Source: JARYLZ01 sp964388275 (GTDB lineage Bacteria; Bacteroidota; Ignavibacteria; SZUA-365). Taken from it: a stretch of 64,000 nt of DNA. A program made the translations under genes and the position numbers. Where the stretch lies: positions 8,480 to 72,479 of the forward strand of contig CAYLZD010000023.1 of assembly GCA_964388275.1 (NCBI GenBank). Direction: 5' to 3'. The notes under the pieces were generated by a model. The model saw only the letters and a list, made by a program, of their open reading frames with translations, was not told where the DNA came from and ran no database searches. Positions 48,946 to 57,300 of this stretch are shown here, one piece after another (the stretch's first letter is position 1; every line of letters starts with the position of its first letter).

Positions 48946-48977
48946 TTTGACTCTTGTGCATAAATGTAGTAACTTTG
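48946..48977 (+). promoter_or_regulatory. promoter of the ribosomal protein operon
   Basis: TTTG (48946-48949) is followed after 20 bases by TAACTTTG (48970-48977), a full match to the Bacteroidota TAnnTTTG element. As a general promoter it reads TTGACT-N17-TAACTT. The expected start is near 48984, about 30 bases before the first start codon. Confidence 0.65.
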
Positions 48978-49015
48978 TTGCTCTTTGATAGAAAGGCACA
49001 AGAGCAGAGACAAAT

Positions 49016-49186
49016 ATGGCAAAGCAGCAGACATTCGCGGACAAAGCAAAAGGCAAAGCCAAATCCGATTTTGCCGTTTACAAATGCGTGATCCCGGTTT
49101 TCGACACAACGACCTCGTCATGGAAGTTCAGACAGCGCATCGTCAAGGCAAAGGATCCGAAAGAAATCGAAAGCATGCAAGGCTGA
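49016..49186 (+). CDS. DUF4295-like small basic protein (candidate Bacteroidota ribosomal protein)
   Basis: A 56-residue basic protein that opens the ribosomal operon. It begins MAKQQTFADKAKGKAK and contains FAVYKCVIPVFD, SSWKFRQRIV and AKDPKEIESM. The charge (11 Lys and 3 Arg in 56 residues) and position fit a ribosomal protein. The core pattern resembles DUF4295, a short family found beside ribosomal genes in Bacteroidota. As far as I recall, a member of this type has been seen as an extra protein of the Bacteroidota large subunit. It is not L33, although it starts with MAK and has similar length. The start ATG is about 30 bases after the predicted transcription start and has no strong ribosome-binding site. 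rpmE begins 8 bases after its stop. Confidence 0.8.
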   Translation: MAKQQTFADKAKGKAKSDFAVYKCVIPVFDTTTSSWKFRQRIVKAKDPKEIESMQG

Positions 49187-49194
49187 GGCGAGTC

Positions 49195-49428
49195 ATGAAA
49201 GAAAATCTGCATCCGAGATATTTCACGTGCGACGTGACGTGCAGTTGCGGCGCGGTATTCACAACCAGATCCACACGGAAGTCGCTGAAAGTTGAAATCT
49301 GCTCAGAGTGCCATCCTTTCTACACCGGAAAGCAGAAAATCATCGATTCCGCCGGAAGAGTTGAGAAGTTCAACAAACGCTACGCCGGCTTCCAGGAAGC
49401 CCAGAAGAAGGAGAAGAAGGACGCATGA
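49195..49428 (+). CDS. rpmE: 50S ribosomal protein L31
   Basis: A 77-residue L31 of the zinc-binding type. It starts MKENLHPRYF and has the metal ligands in TCDVTCSCGAVF and ICSECHPFYTGKQ. GRVEKFNKRY is the typical family ending before a lysine-rich tail. L31 sits at the central protuberance and contributes to an intersubunit bridge. Longer upstream starts in the same frame overlap the preceding gene and are rejected. Its stop overlaps the rpsR start by 4 bases, so translation of the two is coupled. Zinc-type L31 is usually replaced by a zinc-free paralogue under zinc limitation; no paralogue is seen here. Confidence 0.96.
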   Translation: MKENLHPRYFTCDVTCSCGAVFTTRSTRKSLKVEICSECHPFYTGKQKIIDSAGRVEKFNKRYAGFQEAQKKEKKDA

Positions 49429-49688
49429 GACCTCGCACACGCAGACCGGTACGCCGCCGCAACGCAAACGCCGGACGCCGCCGCCCGGATCCCTTCCATG
49501 GACAGGACGCGATATATCTCGATTACAAGGACTCGAAGATACTTGAGCGTTTCACCAACGACCAGGGCAAGATTCTCCCCCGGCGTTTGACGGGGCTTTC
49601 CGCGAAGAATCAGCGCGTCGTTGTCGAGGCCATCAAACGCGCCCGCTACATGGCGTTCATACCCTACGTGGGCGAAGGCCTGAAGTAA
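49425..49688 (+). CDS. rpsR: 30S ribosomal protein S18
   Basis: An 87-residue S18. A very basic N-terminal extension (MRPRTRRPVRRRNANAGRRR) precedes the conserved core: IYLDYKDSKILERFTND, GKILPRRLTGLSAKNQR and AIKRARYMAFIPYV. S18 binds the platform of the small subunit with S6 and S11. The ATG overlaps the rpmE stop by 4 bases. The gene is not beside rpsF/ssb/rplI as in many bacteria; here it sits between rpmE and rpmB. No cysteine remains in the N-terminal region. Confidence 0.97.
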   Translation: MRPRTRRPVRRRNANAGRRRPDPFHGQDAIYLDYKDSKILERFTNDQGKILPRRLTGLSAKNQRVVVEAIKRARYMAFIPYVGEGLK

Positions 49689-49716
49689 CGGATCGCAGGA
49701 AAGGAGCTGCATATAT

Positions 49717-49941
49717 ATGTCCAGAGTATGCCAGATTACAGGCAAGCGGCCGTTGGTAGGCAACAATGTCTCCCATGCGCACAACAAGAGCAAGCGCCGC
49801 CAGCTTCCAAATCTTCAGAAGAAGCGGATTTTTATCCCCGAAGAGAAGCGCTTTGTGACCGTCAAACTGACGGCGCGCGCTCTCAAAACTGTAAATAAAA
49901 AAGGCGCCCGCGCTGTACTGAAGAAAGCGGGATTGCTTTAG
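49717..49941 (+). CDS. rpmB: 50S ribosomal protein L28
   Basis: A 74-residue L28 with the family N-terminus MSRVCQITGKRPLVGNNVS, then HAHNKSKRRQLPNL and the C-terminal VKLTARALKTVNKKG segment. L28 is part of the large subunit near the E-site side. GAAAGGAG lies upstream of the ATG. It is the last gene of the operon, with a strong terminator 33 bases after the stop. The operon order DUF4295-like gene, rpmE, rpsR, rpmB is compact, with gaps of 28 bases or fewer. Confidence 0.96.
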   Translation: MSRVCQITGKRPLVGNNVSHAHNKSKRRQLPNLQKKRIFIPEEKRFVTVKLTARALKTVNKKGARAVLKKAGLL

Positions 49942-49973
49942 AAACGGCCGACTGTCAGGCTGTGCTGTAAAAC

Positions 49974-50004
49974 AAGCCGTTCCCCTCGGGGGAACGGCTT
50001 TTTT
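49974..50004 (+). terminator. rho-independent terminator of the ribosomal operon
   Basis: AAGCCGTTCCCC (49974-49985) and GGGGAACGGCTT (49989-50000) pair perfectly over 12 bases with a 3-base loop. A run of T follows, which is a textbook intrinsic terminator. Confidence 0.93.
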
Positions 50005-50064
50005 CTGCGTGTTCACTCTCCGTGTGCGCCGATCAGCGCTTCGACAGCCGAGGATTGATGAACG

Positions 50065-51189
50065 TCAGCGGAGTATCAGCAAAGGGCGCAGCGAGCGGCG
50101 GCCTTCGGCCGTCAATTCGCCGAAGTACAATCCCTGCGGCAGGCGCCCGGCGGCGAATTCCACCTCGCCCTGTCCCGTCGGCCGGTGCTCCTCTTCCATC
50201 AGGGTAGCTACGCAGCGTCCCGTCAGATCCCGCACCCGCAAGGTGATCCGCGATGCGCGGGGAAGGAACCAGCGCAGCGTGGTCGTTTCCGCGAACGGAT
50301 TGGGATAATTGTCGATCAGTACCGCTTCGGCAGGCGCCGCCGTGGGAAACTCCGCAGCGGTGACTCCGTTCCATCCCGCCAGGCGGGCCATCATCCACCA
50401 GAAAACCTTGCCTTTCTGTTGGCAGTTCAGGCACTGCGAATGCGCGCAGGAACACGTGCCGCAGGATCCCGGATTCCGCGCGCACCATTCCTGCGCCCAG
50501 TTGCCTTTCTGTCCGCCGCTCAGCTTGTAATCGCAATTGTCGTTCGCGTAAAGCTCGAGAAAGGACGTTCCGTCCGGATCGTAACTCTCTATGTCCGCGA
50601 AGTCGAAAAGAACCTTGCCCCGCTCGCGGCACCATCGCCTGATCTGTTCGTTGCGCTCGTGAAGATTGCCTTCCACCCCGGTGCCGTCCAGATGACCTGT
50701 CATGTACACGAAGGTCACGTTCGGGAAATCCCGCTCCAGGGAATCCATCGCGTGGAGATACGCGTCGATGCCGGCCTCAGTGTTGCCGGAGCAGCCGCCG
50801 CACCACGACCACATGATCATGTTGCGGTTGCAGTCAGGCCGTTGAAGCAGGGTGCGCGTGGACCCGGCCCAAGTGAGATCCCCGCCGCCGCCCAGGTCGC
50901 CCGAAGGCGTACGGTCGTGCAGGGACAGCGAGCCGCCGCTGCCGTCGGTCGAATAAGTGTATACTGACCCGGGCAGAGAGCGCAGTAGTTCCATGCCCGT
51001 CACTATCTGGCTGCCGTGCGAAGTATGCCCGTAAGAGATCCTGAATTGTTGTTTCGCCTGAAGGATATAGCTCACGGGCACTTTCGAAAGATCCGTGCAG
51101 TTGTGATCCGCGATGACGGCGGTCTGCGCCTGAAGGGCGAAGGGGATCAGGCACAGGAGCGGAAATAAGTAAAACCTTGAGTGCGGCAT
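50065..51189 (-). CDS. Cys-rich T9SS-exported protein with GHTSHGSQ motif
   Basis: A 374-residue secreted protein with a signal peptide (residues 1-22, ending LQAQ). The body (about 25-280) carries the striking motifs YGHTSHGSQIVTGM, DLTWAGSTRTLL, MWSWCGGCSG and FVYMTGHLDGTG. A Cys-rich stretch follows (CGTCSCAHSQCLNCQ). The His/Ser/Asp residues in these motifs could form a hydrolase or metal site of SGNH or similar type, but I cannot place the family. The last 85 residues are a T9SS type-A domain (LIDNYPNPFAETT). The ATG has a GAGG upstream. The gene is divergent from rsgA and converges on the ribosomal operon. Confidence 0.8.
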   Translation of the reverse strand: MPHSRFYLFPLLCLIPFALQAQTAVIADHNCTDLSKVPVSYILQAKQQFRISYGHTSHGSQIVTGMELLRSLPGSVYTYSTDGSGGSLSLHDRTPSGDLGGGGDLTWAGSTRTLLQRPDCNRNMIMWSWCGGCSGNTEAGIDAYLHAMDSLERDFPNVTFVYMTGHLDGTGVEGNLHERNEQIRRWCRERGKVLFDFADIESYDPDGTSFLELYANDNCDYKLSGGQKGNWAQEWCARNPGSCGTCSCAHSQCLNCQQKGKVFWWMMARLAGWNGVTAAEFPTAAPAEAVLIDNYPNPFAETTTLRWFLPRASRITLRVRDLTGRCVATLMEEEHRPTGQGEVEFAAGRLPQGLYFGELTAEGRRSLRPLLILR

Positions 51190-51350
51190 TGCATGAACCT
51201 CGGAGATGTTCGATTGTTGTCAGATATCATCAATGTAAATATTTTTCCGCTCAGTAGATGACGCAATGACGTTGATTGTTTTGACATTCTCGCAAATTCC
51301 GCCTGAAGTGAAACCGGATCGCCCGGCCGCCGGCGCACGGGAAATCTCGC

Positions 51351-52430
51351 ATGGATCTCGCCGCGCTCGGCTTTGATTCCTGGTTCCGGGAGCGCGTCGG
51401 CGCGCCTCCGGCTCAGGACTTCGGTTTCGCGCGCATAAGCCGCGTGGACCGCGACCGATACCTGGCCATGAACGAGGAGCGCGAGGTCAGGGCCGAACCG
51501 ACGGGGCGGCTGCTGTTTGCGGCGGAATCTCCGGCCGGGCTGCCCTGCGTGGGCGACTGGGTGCTCGCGCAGTATCACAACGACGGCGAACTCGCGATCG
51601 TGCACGAAATCCTGCCGCGCCGCACGATGCTGCGCCGCAAGGCCGCGGGCGACCGCATCGAATACCAGATGATCGCGGCCAACATCGACACCGCCTTCAT
51701 AGTGCAGGCCTGCGACACCGATTTCAATCTGCGGCGAATGGAGCGGTATCTCGTGGCGGCCGCGGAGGGCGGCGTGGAACCGGTGATACTGCTGAGCAAG
51801 AGCGACCTCTTGAGCCGCGAAGAACTCGCGGAGATGGTCGAGGCTATCCGGGCCGCGCATATCGGCGCGCGCGCGGCCGCCGTCAGCAGCAACGATGAGG
51901 CCGGCCTCGACGGGCTGCGGAGCATGCTCGAAAAGGGAAAAACCTACTGCCTGCTCGGTTCGTCGGGAGTGGGCAAGACCACGCTTCTCAACCGCCTTCT
52001 CGGCGTCGATGCTTACGCGACGGCGCCGATCCGCGAAAAGGACGGGCGCGGGAGGCACACGACCTCGCAAAGGCAGCTTGTGCTTCTTCCCGGCGGCGCC
52101 CTGATGATCGACACGCCCGGCATGCGCGAGCTCGGCATGCTCGCCGCCGGAGAAGGTATCGAGAAGGTGTTTTCCGGCATCGGCGGACTGGCTTCGTCCT
52201 GCCGCTTCGCCGATTGCACACACACTTCCGAGACCGGCTGCGCGGTGCTCGAAGCGCTGGAATCGGGCGAACTTGACGAGGACGCTTACAGGAATTACCT
52301 GAAGCTGCGGCGCGAATCGGCTTATCATGAGATGTCCTACGCGGAGCGCAGGAAAAAGGACAAGGATTTCGGGCGCATGCTCAAGAAAGCCTTGGACGAC
52401 CTCGGGAAGCGCAAGCCGCGGGCGTCCTGA
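51351..52430 (+). CDS. rsgA: ribosome small subunit-dependent GTPase A
   Basis: RsgA is a circularly permuted GTPase that acts late in 30S subunit maturation. The 359-residue chain has an N-terminal OB-fold (about 20-100) with VGDWVLAQ. The permuted GTPase domain shows G4 LSKSDLL, G1 LLGSSGVGKTTLLN, G2-like GRGRHTTSQ and G3 DTPGMREL. The C-terminal zinc-finger segment has CRFADCTHTSETGCAV, with three Cys and a His as expected. The order of G motifs (G4 before G1) proves the permutation. The start ATG at 51351 gives a normal N-terminus. The length is usual for the longer RsgA forms. Confidence 0.95.
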   Translation: MDLAALGFDSWFRERVGAPPAQDFGFARISRVDRDRYLAMNEEREVRAEPTGRLLFAAESPAGLPCVGDWVLAQYHNDGELAIVHEILPRRTMLRRKAAGDRIEYQMIAANIDTAFIVQACDTDFNLRRMERYLVAAAEGGVEPVILLSKSDLLSREELAEMVEAIRAAHIGARAAAVSSNDEAGLDGLRSMLEKGKTYCLLGSSGVGKTTLLNRLLGVDAYATAPIREKDGRGRHTTSQRQLVLLPGGALMIDTPGMRELGMLAAGEGIEKVFSGIGGLASSCRFADCTHTSETGCAVLEALESGELDEDAYRNYLKLRRESAYHEMSYAERRKKDKDFGRMLKKALDDLGKRKPRAS

Positions 52431-52618
52431 AAGCGGAGCTCGGCATCTGTGCGCCGCCTCCGCCCGGCAGACGTCCGATCTCCGCGAGCGACTGCCGCGT
52501 TCCGGTTTTCGTTTCCTGCCGGATGCATGAATCATGAGACTGCGACTGTCTCTTTCAAGGCCTTTCTGTCGAACGATCGACGCTTCAGAGCGGGAGATTA
52601 GAGAAGGTCTGAACTCTC
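52431..52618. other. intergenic region upstream of the SBBP-repeat gene
   Basis: Part of a 304-base gap between rsgA and the next gene. A short inverted repeat GTCGA/TCGAC occurs near 52568-52581. I see no gene here. Confidence 0.4.
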
Positions 52619-52646
52619 TTGATATTCTCCGCTGATTATCTAATTT
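52619..52646 (+). promoter_or_regulatory. candidate promoter of the SBBP-repeat gene
   Basis: TTGATA (52619-52624) and TAATTT (52641-52646) with 16-base spacing, about 90 bases upstream of the start codon, in a locally AT-rich stretch. The -10 resembles the TAnnTTTG element only partly. Confidence 0.4.
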
Positions 52647-52734
52647 ACATCGGTGCAAGACCCTGGTATCTTAAATGCACACCGCCCGGAGGTGGTAGGC
52701 GGATAATCCATAAATCCAAAACAAAATCAGACTG

Positions 52735-55700
52735 ATGAAAGCACATTCGACGAGCAGGGCTCTTTTTTCGGCCGCAGCCGGTTTTCTCTTCCTGATGGCG
52801 ACGGCTCTCTGCGGCGATCCTTCCGCTGCAGGCGGATACACGGCGCCGAAGGCCTGTCACGGCTTCGAGCAAAACAAGGGACAGGTCGCCGACCAGCACG
52901 GAAATGCGCGCGACGACATTCAATTCATCTACGAGTCCGGCTCGTTCCGGATTCATCTGCTGAGATCATCGCTCAGCTATGAACTTGTGACGGAGGAATA
53001 TCCCGAAAATACATCTTCGGAGTACAGAGGCCCGTTCTCCGGCGGAGGGATCGCCTCCGAGCGAAAAACCGCCTTGCGGATACATCGAGTGGATCTCGCC
53101 TTCGAGGGATGCAATCGGATGCCGCGGCTCGAAACCGGCGATCGGCTGCCCGGCTACTCAAATTTCTTTCTCGCCCACACGCCGGAAAAGGGAGTTGTTT
53201 CAGTGCCCCTTTACGGGAAAGTCATCTACCGGGATCTGTACGAGGGCATAGACCTGGCGCTGTACGAGAACGGAGAGGACCGCGCCTTCCCTGTGAAATA
53301 CGATTTCATCGTCAAACCGTCGGCCGATGCTTCGCTGATCCGGATCCGATATAAGGGCGCATCGTCGTTGTTCGTGAACGAAGAGGGAGAGCTGAACATA
53401 GTGACTTCGACCGGCACAATCCGCGAACAGGCGCCGCTGTGCTACGCAATATCTGAAAACGGAACGCGCCGGAGCGTCCCCTGTGTCTTCCGCCTGACGG
53501 ATGATGTGCTGACTTTCGACGTCGAAGGACGCAGAAATGATGAGATCTTGCTGATCGATCCGGGGCTGGTGTGGTCCACGTATTTCGGAGGCTCGATATA
53601 TGAAGGCTTCAGGGCGATAGCGAGCGATGCGGCCGGATTCATATATGTCTGCGGACATGGCGGCGCTGCCGGCCTTGCAACGTCCGGAGCGCATCAGACC
53701 GTCTCCGGCGGCGACCGGGATGCCTTTCTCGCGAAATTCTCGCCGGCCGGAAGCCGAATCTGGGCGACGTACTACGGCGGCGCGGGCTGGGATATGGCGA
53801 AATGCATTTCGATTGCCGCGAACGGGCATGTGGTGATAGGAGGAGATACCGAGAGTTCGGTCGGTATCGCAACCATCGGTTCCGTCCAGACGATGTATGG
53901 CGCGAACGGGGACGGATTCATAGCCCGCTTCGACAGCTCAGGCGCACGCGTATTCGGAACGTACATCGGCGGGACCGCGTGGGACGGCATCAACGCCGTT
54001 TCCACTTTCGGAAGCACTGCGATCTATTTCACGGGAAATACGCAAAGCACTTCTCCGGGATTGGTGACGGCCGGCTGTCACCAGCCCGCGATAGGCGGGG
54101 GTCAGGACGCGCTGCTGGGCCGCCTCTCCTTCGACGGGCAGACGAAAACATGGTGCACATATATCGGAGGTGCGAACGAGGATATCGGGCGTTCATGCGC
54201 GAGCGACGCGAGCGGCAATCCGGTCGTGGTGGGCAGGACTCTCAGCCCCACCGGTATGACTACGGCCGGGGCTCATAAAACCACTCTGTTAGGACTCACG
54301 GACGGTTTCATCGAGAAATTCACGTCAACGGGCGCGAGATCGTGGGGCAGCTACTTCGGTGGCATCGAGGAGGACGGACTTATCGACGTGGACCTCGATG
54401 CCTCAGGCAACATTTACGTGTGCGGGTACGCCTTCAGTTCCTCGGGCATAGCTACCAGCGGCGCGTACAAACAGACGAATCCTTCCAACGATCATCTGGC
54501 GGTGTTCGCAAAATTCAACAGCGCGGGAGCATTGCAGTGGGGCACTTACTTCGGCGCCGGAATATCGGACGCATATGCCCTGGACGTTGTGCCGGGAGGC
54601 ATCGCGATATGCGGCCTGACAAACTCTGCGACGGAAATCGCCCTGCCCGGCGCTTTCCAGCAGGCCTACGGGGGCGGAACCTCCGACGCGTTTCTCTTAT
54701 GGTGCTCGCTCTCCGGTACTCCGGCATGGTCCACTTATTACGGCGGATCCGGCGTCGAGAACGGTCACGATGTGGCGGTTCCTACCGGCGGCAATGCGTC
54801 CGGCAACATTTTTCTGGCCGGAGACACATTCAGTTCGGACCTTGTAATGCGGAGTTCATTTCAACCCTCGCACGGAGGGAGCCTCGATGGATACATCGCC
54901 GTTTTCCGCGACGTGTCCATCAGCACGGGCGTCATAAATCCGCTTTCCTTCTGCCCCGGCCAGGCCATAAGCGTGCCCTTCACAAAGACCGGGACCTTCG
55001 ACAACGGCAACATCTGGAGAGCGGAGCTATCCGATGACACCGGGGGCTTCGCGTCTCCGCTGCTGATCGGAATGCTGATGGGAACGTCCTCGGGAAGCAT
55101 CAACGGATTGATCCCGGCCTCCGCCGGGCCGGGCACGGGCTACAGGGTTCGCGTGACGTCTTCCTATCCCAAAGCCTACGGATCGCCTAACGGCGCCAAC
55201 CTCCGGATTTACGACGGCAATCCACGCAAGCTCACCTGGACAGCCGGTGTGGACGACGACTGGAGCAAGACGGGCAATTGGGACAATCCATGCGCGGTGC
55301 CCACCGACAGCGACGCCGTGACCATCCCGCCCGGCGTCCGTCCGCCCGCGTCCATTCCCCAGCTAACACTTTCGAAGTTGACGCTCGACAACAGCGGGGG
55401 AACCGCGTTGGGCGGGAACGTAGTGATTCTGGATTCCCTGAAACTCTTCAACGGCATACTCACACTCGGCAACAATCATCTGACCATGTCCGCGACCGGC
55501 GCCATCTCCGGAGGAGCTGATAACGCCCTCGTCAGAACGGACCTGAAAGGCCAGCTCCGCAGGCAGGGGCTCGGATCCGTCATTCACGGGACAGGCCTGC
55601 ATTTTCCCGTGGGAAGCGATTCCGGACAATATTCTCCGGTGACTATTTCGAACATCGGAACGGCGGACGAATTCAGAGTGCAGGTGATCGACGGAGTCAC

Positions 55701-56526
55701 CACCACAGGCTCGACCGGAGGGACGCCGATAAGCTCGCACGTGGTCGGCAAGACCTGGAGAATAAGCGAGGCCGTAAGCGGCGGCAGCAGTCTCAGGCTG
55801 GATTTCGGGTGGAACGGCAACCAGGAGAGGGCGGCTTTCGACAGGACGGCGGCGGTAGTCGCCAGGCACGACGGAACAAAATGGGCGCGCGTAAATTCAC
55901 CATCGCCGGCGGGCGGATCGAATCCGTATTCCATTCGGCTGGCCAATTTCACGCAGACCGGCACATTCGCAATCGGAGACACGCTCTCATCACTGCCGGT
56001 GGAATTATCCGCATTCACGGCCTCTATCGCGCCGGGCGGGGTGCTGCTCCGCTGGAGCACCGAATGGGAACGCGGCAGCGCCGGTTTCGAGATTCAGCGC
56101 AGCCATGAAGGCGGGGCATTCGGCGCGGTCGGCTTTGTGCGTTCCTCGCATTCGAACGGCGGCTCTTATGAATTCCTCGACGCCGCGGTGAAGGCCGGAT
56201 TGTGGACATATCGTCTCAGGCAGCTGGATGCGGACGGAAGCTCCGCCTTCTCGCACGAGGTGACAGTCCTGGCGGCAAGTCCGGAACACTCCCTGCTCGT
56301 CGCATATCCGAATCCCGCCCGCGGAAGGATTTCAGTCGGTTTCGCCTTCCCTCCCGAAGGAGAAGTGATGATGCGCGACATGCTCGGCCGCGAGGTTTTG
56401 CGTTGTCAACCGGAAAACGAAAGCGTCATGGATCTGAATGTAGCGGGTGTTGCGGCCGGACTATACAGGATCGAGGCTGTTGTCGCGGGAAGAACCGTGA
56501 CGGCGATGGTGCGGGTACTCAAATAG
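52735..56526 (+). CDS. SBBP-repeat beta-propeller protein with T9SS sorting domain
   Basis: A 1263-residue secreted protein with a signal peptide (residues 1-26). Residues about 38-280 match the conserved N-terminal domain of SBBP-repeat proteins (FEQNKGQVADQ near the start, YGKVIYRDLYEGIDL near 165). Next comes a propeller of about eight SBBP repeats (about 285-720), each with a variant of WSTYFGGS, then D-x-x-G-N-I/P-Y/V and T-S-G-A-x-Q. Linker domains at about 720-1080 include a G8-like or autotransporter-like beta region. A fibronectin-like domain (about 1085-1175) and a T9SS type-A domain (AYPNPARG, from about 1188) close the chain. It is probably a surface protein; ligand unknown. No clear ribosome-binding site is visible before ATG 52735. 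Confidence 0.85.
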   Translation: MKAHSTSRALFSAAAGFLFLMATALCGDPSAAGGYTAPKACHGFEQNKGQVADQHGNARDDIQFIYESGSFRIHLLRSSLSYELVTEEYPENTSSEYRGPFSGGGIASERKTALRIHRVDLAFEGCNRMPRLETGDRLPGYSNFFLAHTPEKGVVSVPLYGKVIYRDLYEGIDLALYENGEDRAFPVKYDFIVKPSADASLIRIRYKGASSLFVNEEGELNIVTSTGTIREQAPLCYAISENGTRRSVPCVFRLTDDVLTFDVEGRRNDEILLIDPGLVWSTYFGGSIYEGFRAIASDAAGFIYVCGHGGAAGLATSGAHQTVSGGDRDAFLAKFSPAGSRIWATYYGGAGWDMAKCISIAANGHVVIGGDTESSVGIATIGSVQTMYGANGDGFIARFDSSGARVFGTYIGGTAWDGINAVSTFGSTAIYFTGNTQSTSPGLVTAGCHQPAIGGGQDALLGRLSFDGQTKTWCTYIGGANEDIGRSCASDASGNPVVVGRTLSPTGMTTAGAHKTTLLGLTDGFIEKFTSTGARSWGSYFGGIEEDGLIDVDLDASGNIYVCGYAFSSSGIATSGAYKQTNPSNDHLAVFAKFNSAGALQWGTYFGAGISDAYALDVVPGGIAICGLTNSATEIALPGAFQQAYGGGTSDAFLLWCSLSGTPAWSTYYGGSGVENGHDVAVPTGGNASGNIFLAGDTFSSDLVMRSSFQPSHGGSLDGYIAVFRDVSISTGVINPLSFCPGQAISVPFTKTGTFDNGNIWRAELSDDTGGFASPLLIGMLMGTSSGSINGLIPASAGPGTGYRVRVTSSYPKAYGSPNGANLRIYDGNPRKLTWTAGVDDDWSKTGNWDNPCAVPTDSDAVTIPPGVRPPASIPQLTLSKLTLDNSGGTALGGNVVILDSLKLFNGILTLGNNHLTMSATGAISGGADNALVRTDLKGQLRRQGLGSVIHGTGLHFPVGSDSGQYSPVTISNIGTADEFRVQVIDGVTTTGSTGGTPISSHVVGKTWRISEAVSGGSSLRLDFGWNGNQERAAFDRTAAVVARHDGTKWARVNSPSPAGGSNPYSIRLANFTQTGTFAIGDTLSSLPVELSAFTASIAPGGVLLRWSTEWERGSAGFEIQRSHEGGAFGAVGFVRSSHSNGGSYEFLDAAVKAGLWTYRLRQLDADGSSAFSHEVTVLAASPEHSLLVAYPNPARGRISVGFAFPPEGEVMMRDMLGREVLRCQPENESVMDLNVAGVAAGLYRIEAVVAGRTVTAMVRVLK

Positions 56527-56730
56527 GGCTGGTATCGGGAGGTGACGGCCGTAGGGCGTAAGTCTCGATCCTGTTTTACGAATGCGCCAATTCTCGGCCG
56601 CATGCTTTGCAATCTTGATCCCGGGTGCTATTTTACGTCGTGACAGACGCGCAACATGCCTCGAACAAAACGGGCAGCGCCTGAAACTCCGACTTCGGCG
56701 GACTGAACCGAAGAAACACATATTCAGCTT

Positions 56731-56979
<249 letters not shown>

Positions 56980-57231
56980 AAGGAGAGCGTAGTCGGGAAC
57001 ATTACCTTCTCCCCACGGGTACAACTGCTGCGGCGGGTATCGAAGCAGCCGGAAGAAACCATGTGGATGGAGGAACGTTATGTGGTACGTCAGCGTGCTG
57101 CTCGGAGCGGGATCCGGATTCCGGTAAATAGAGGACAATGCGATTTGTAATGACGATATCCGGCGGAGAAATGGATTGCATCGGACGAATTTGGCTGGCA
57201 GAGGTGGAGGATCAAGAATATCCTGTCCATC
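56980..57231. other. intergenic region between the tRNA repeat and the efflux operon
   Basis: About 250 bases with short open frames on both strands, none with support. I see no gene. It is part of a 480-base non-coding stretch that also holds the two repeats listed separately. Confidence 0.4.
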
Positions 57232-57296
57232 CTGCCCATCGATGTTAAGAGAACTGCCCATCGATGTCACAACTCTGCGAATCGATGTTACAATCC
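57232..57296. repeat. three imperfect 21-22 bp direct repeats with ATCGAT core
   Basis: Copies start at 57232, 57254 and 57275. Each reads CTGCCCATCGATGTTA or a close variant, and the last is more diverged. They end 4 bases before the stop codon of the TolC gene (which reads from the right), so they lie in the 3' untranslated region of the efflux operon. Confidence 0.65.
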
Positions 57297-57300
57297 CGAA

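Noticed and set aside
48985..49194. Long N-terminal extension of L31 in the same frame
   Set aside because: The extension overlaps the DUF4295-like gene in another frame; L31 normally begins MKENLHP, at 49195.
51147..52658. A 503-codon minus-strand frame
   Set aside because: It is the antisense shadow of rsgA, whose G motifs and zinc finger are clear on the plus strand.
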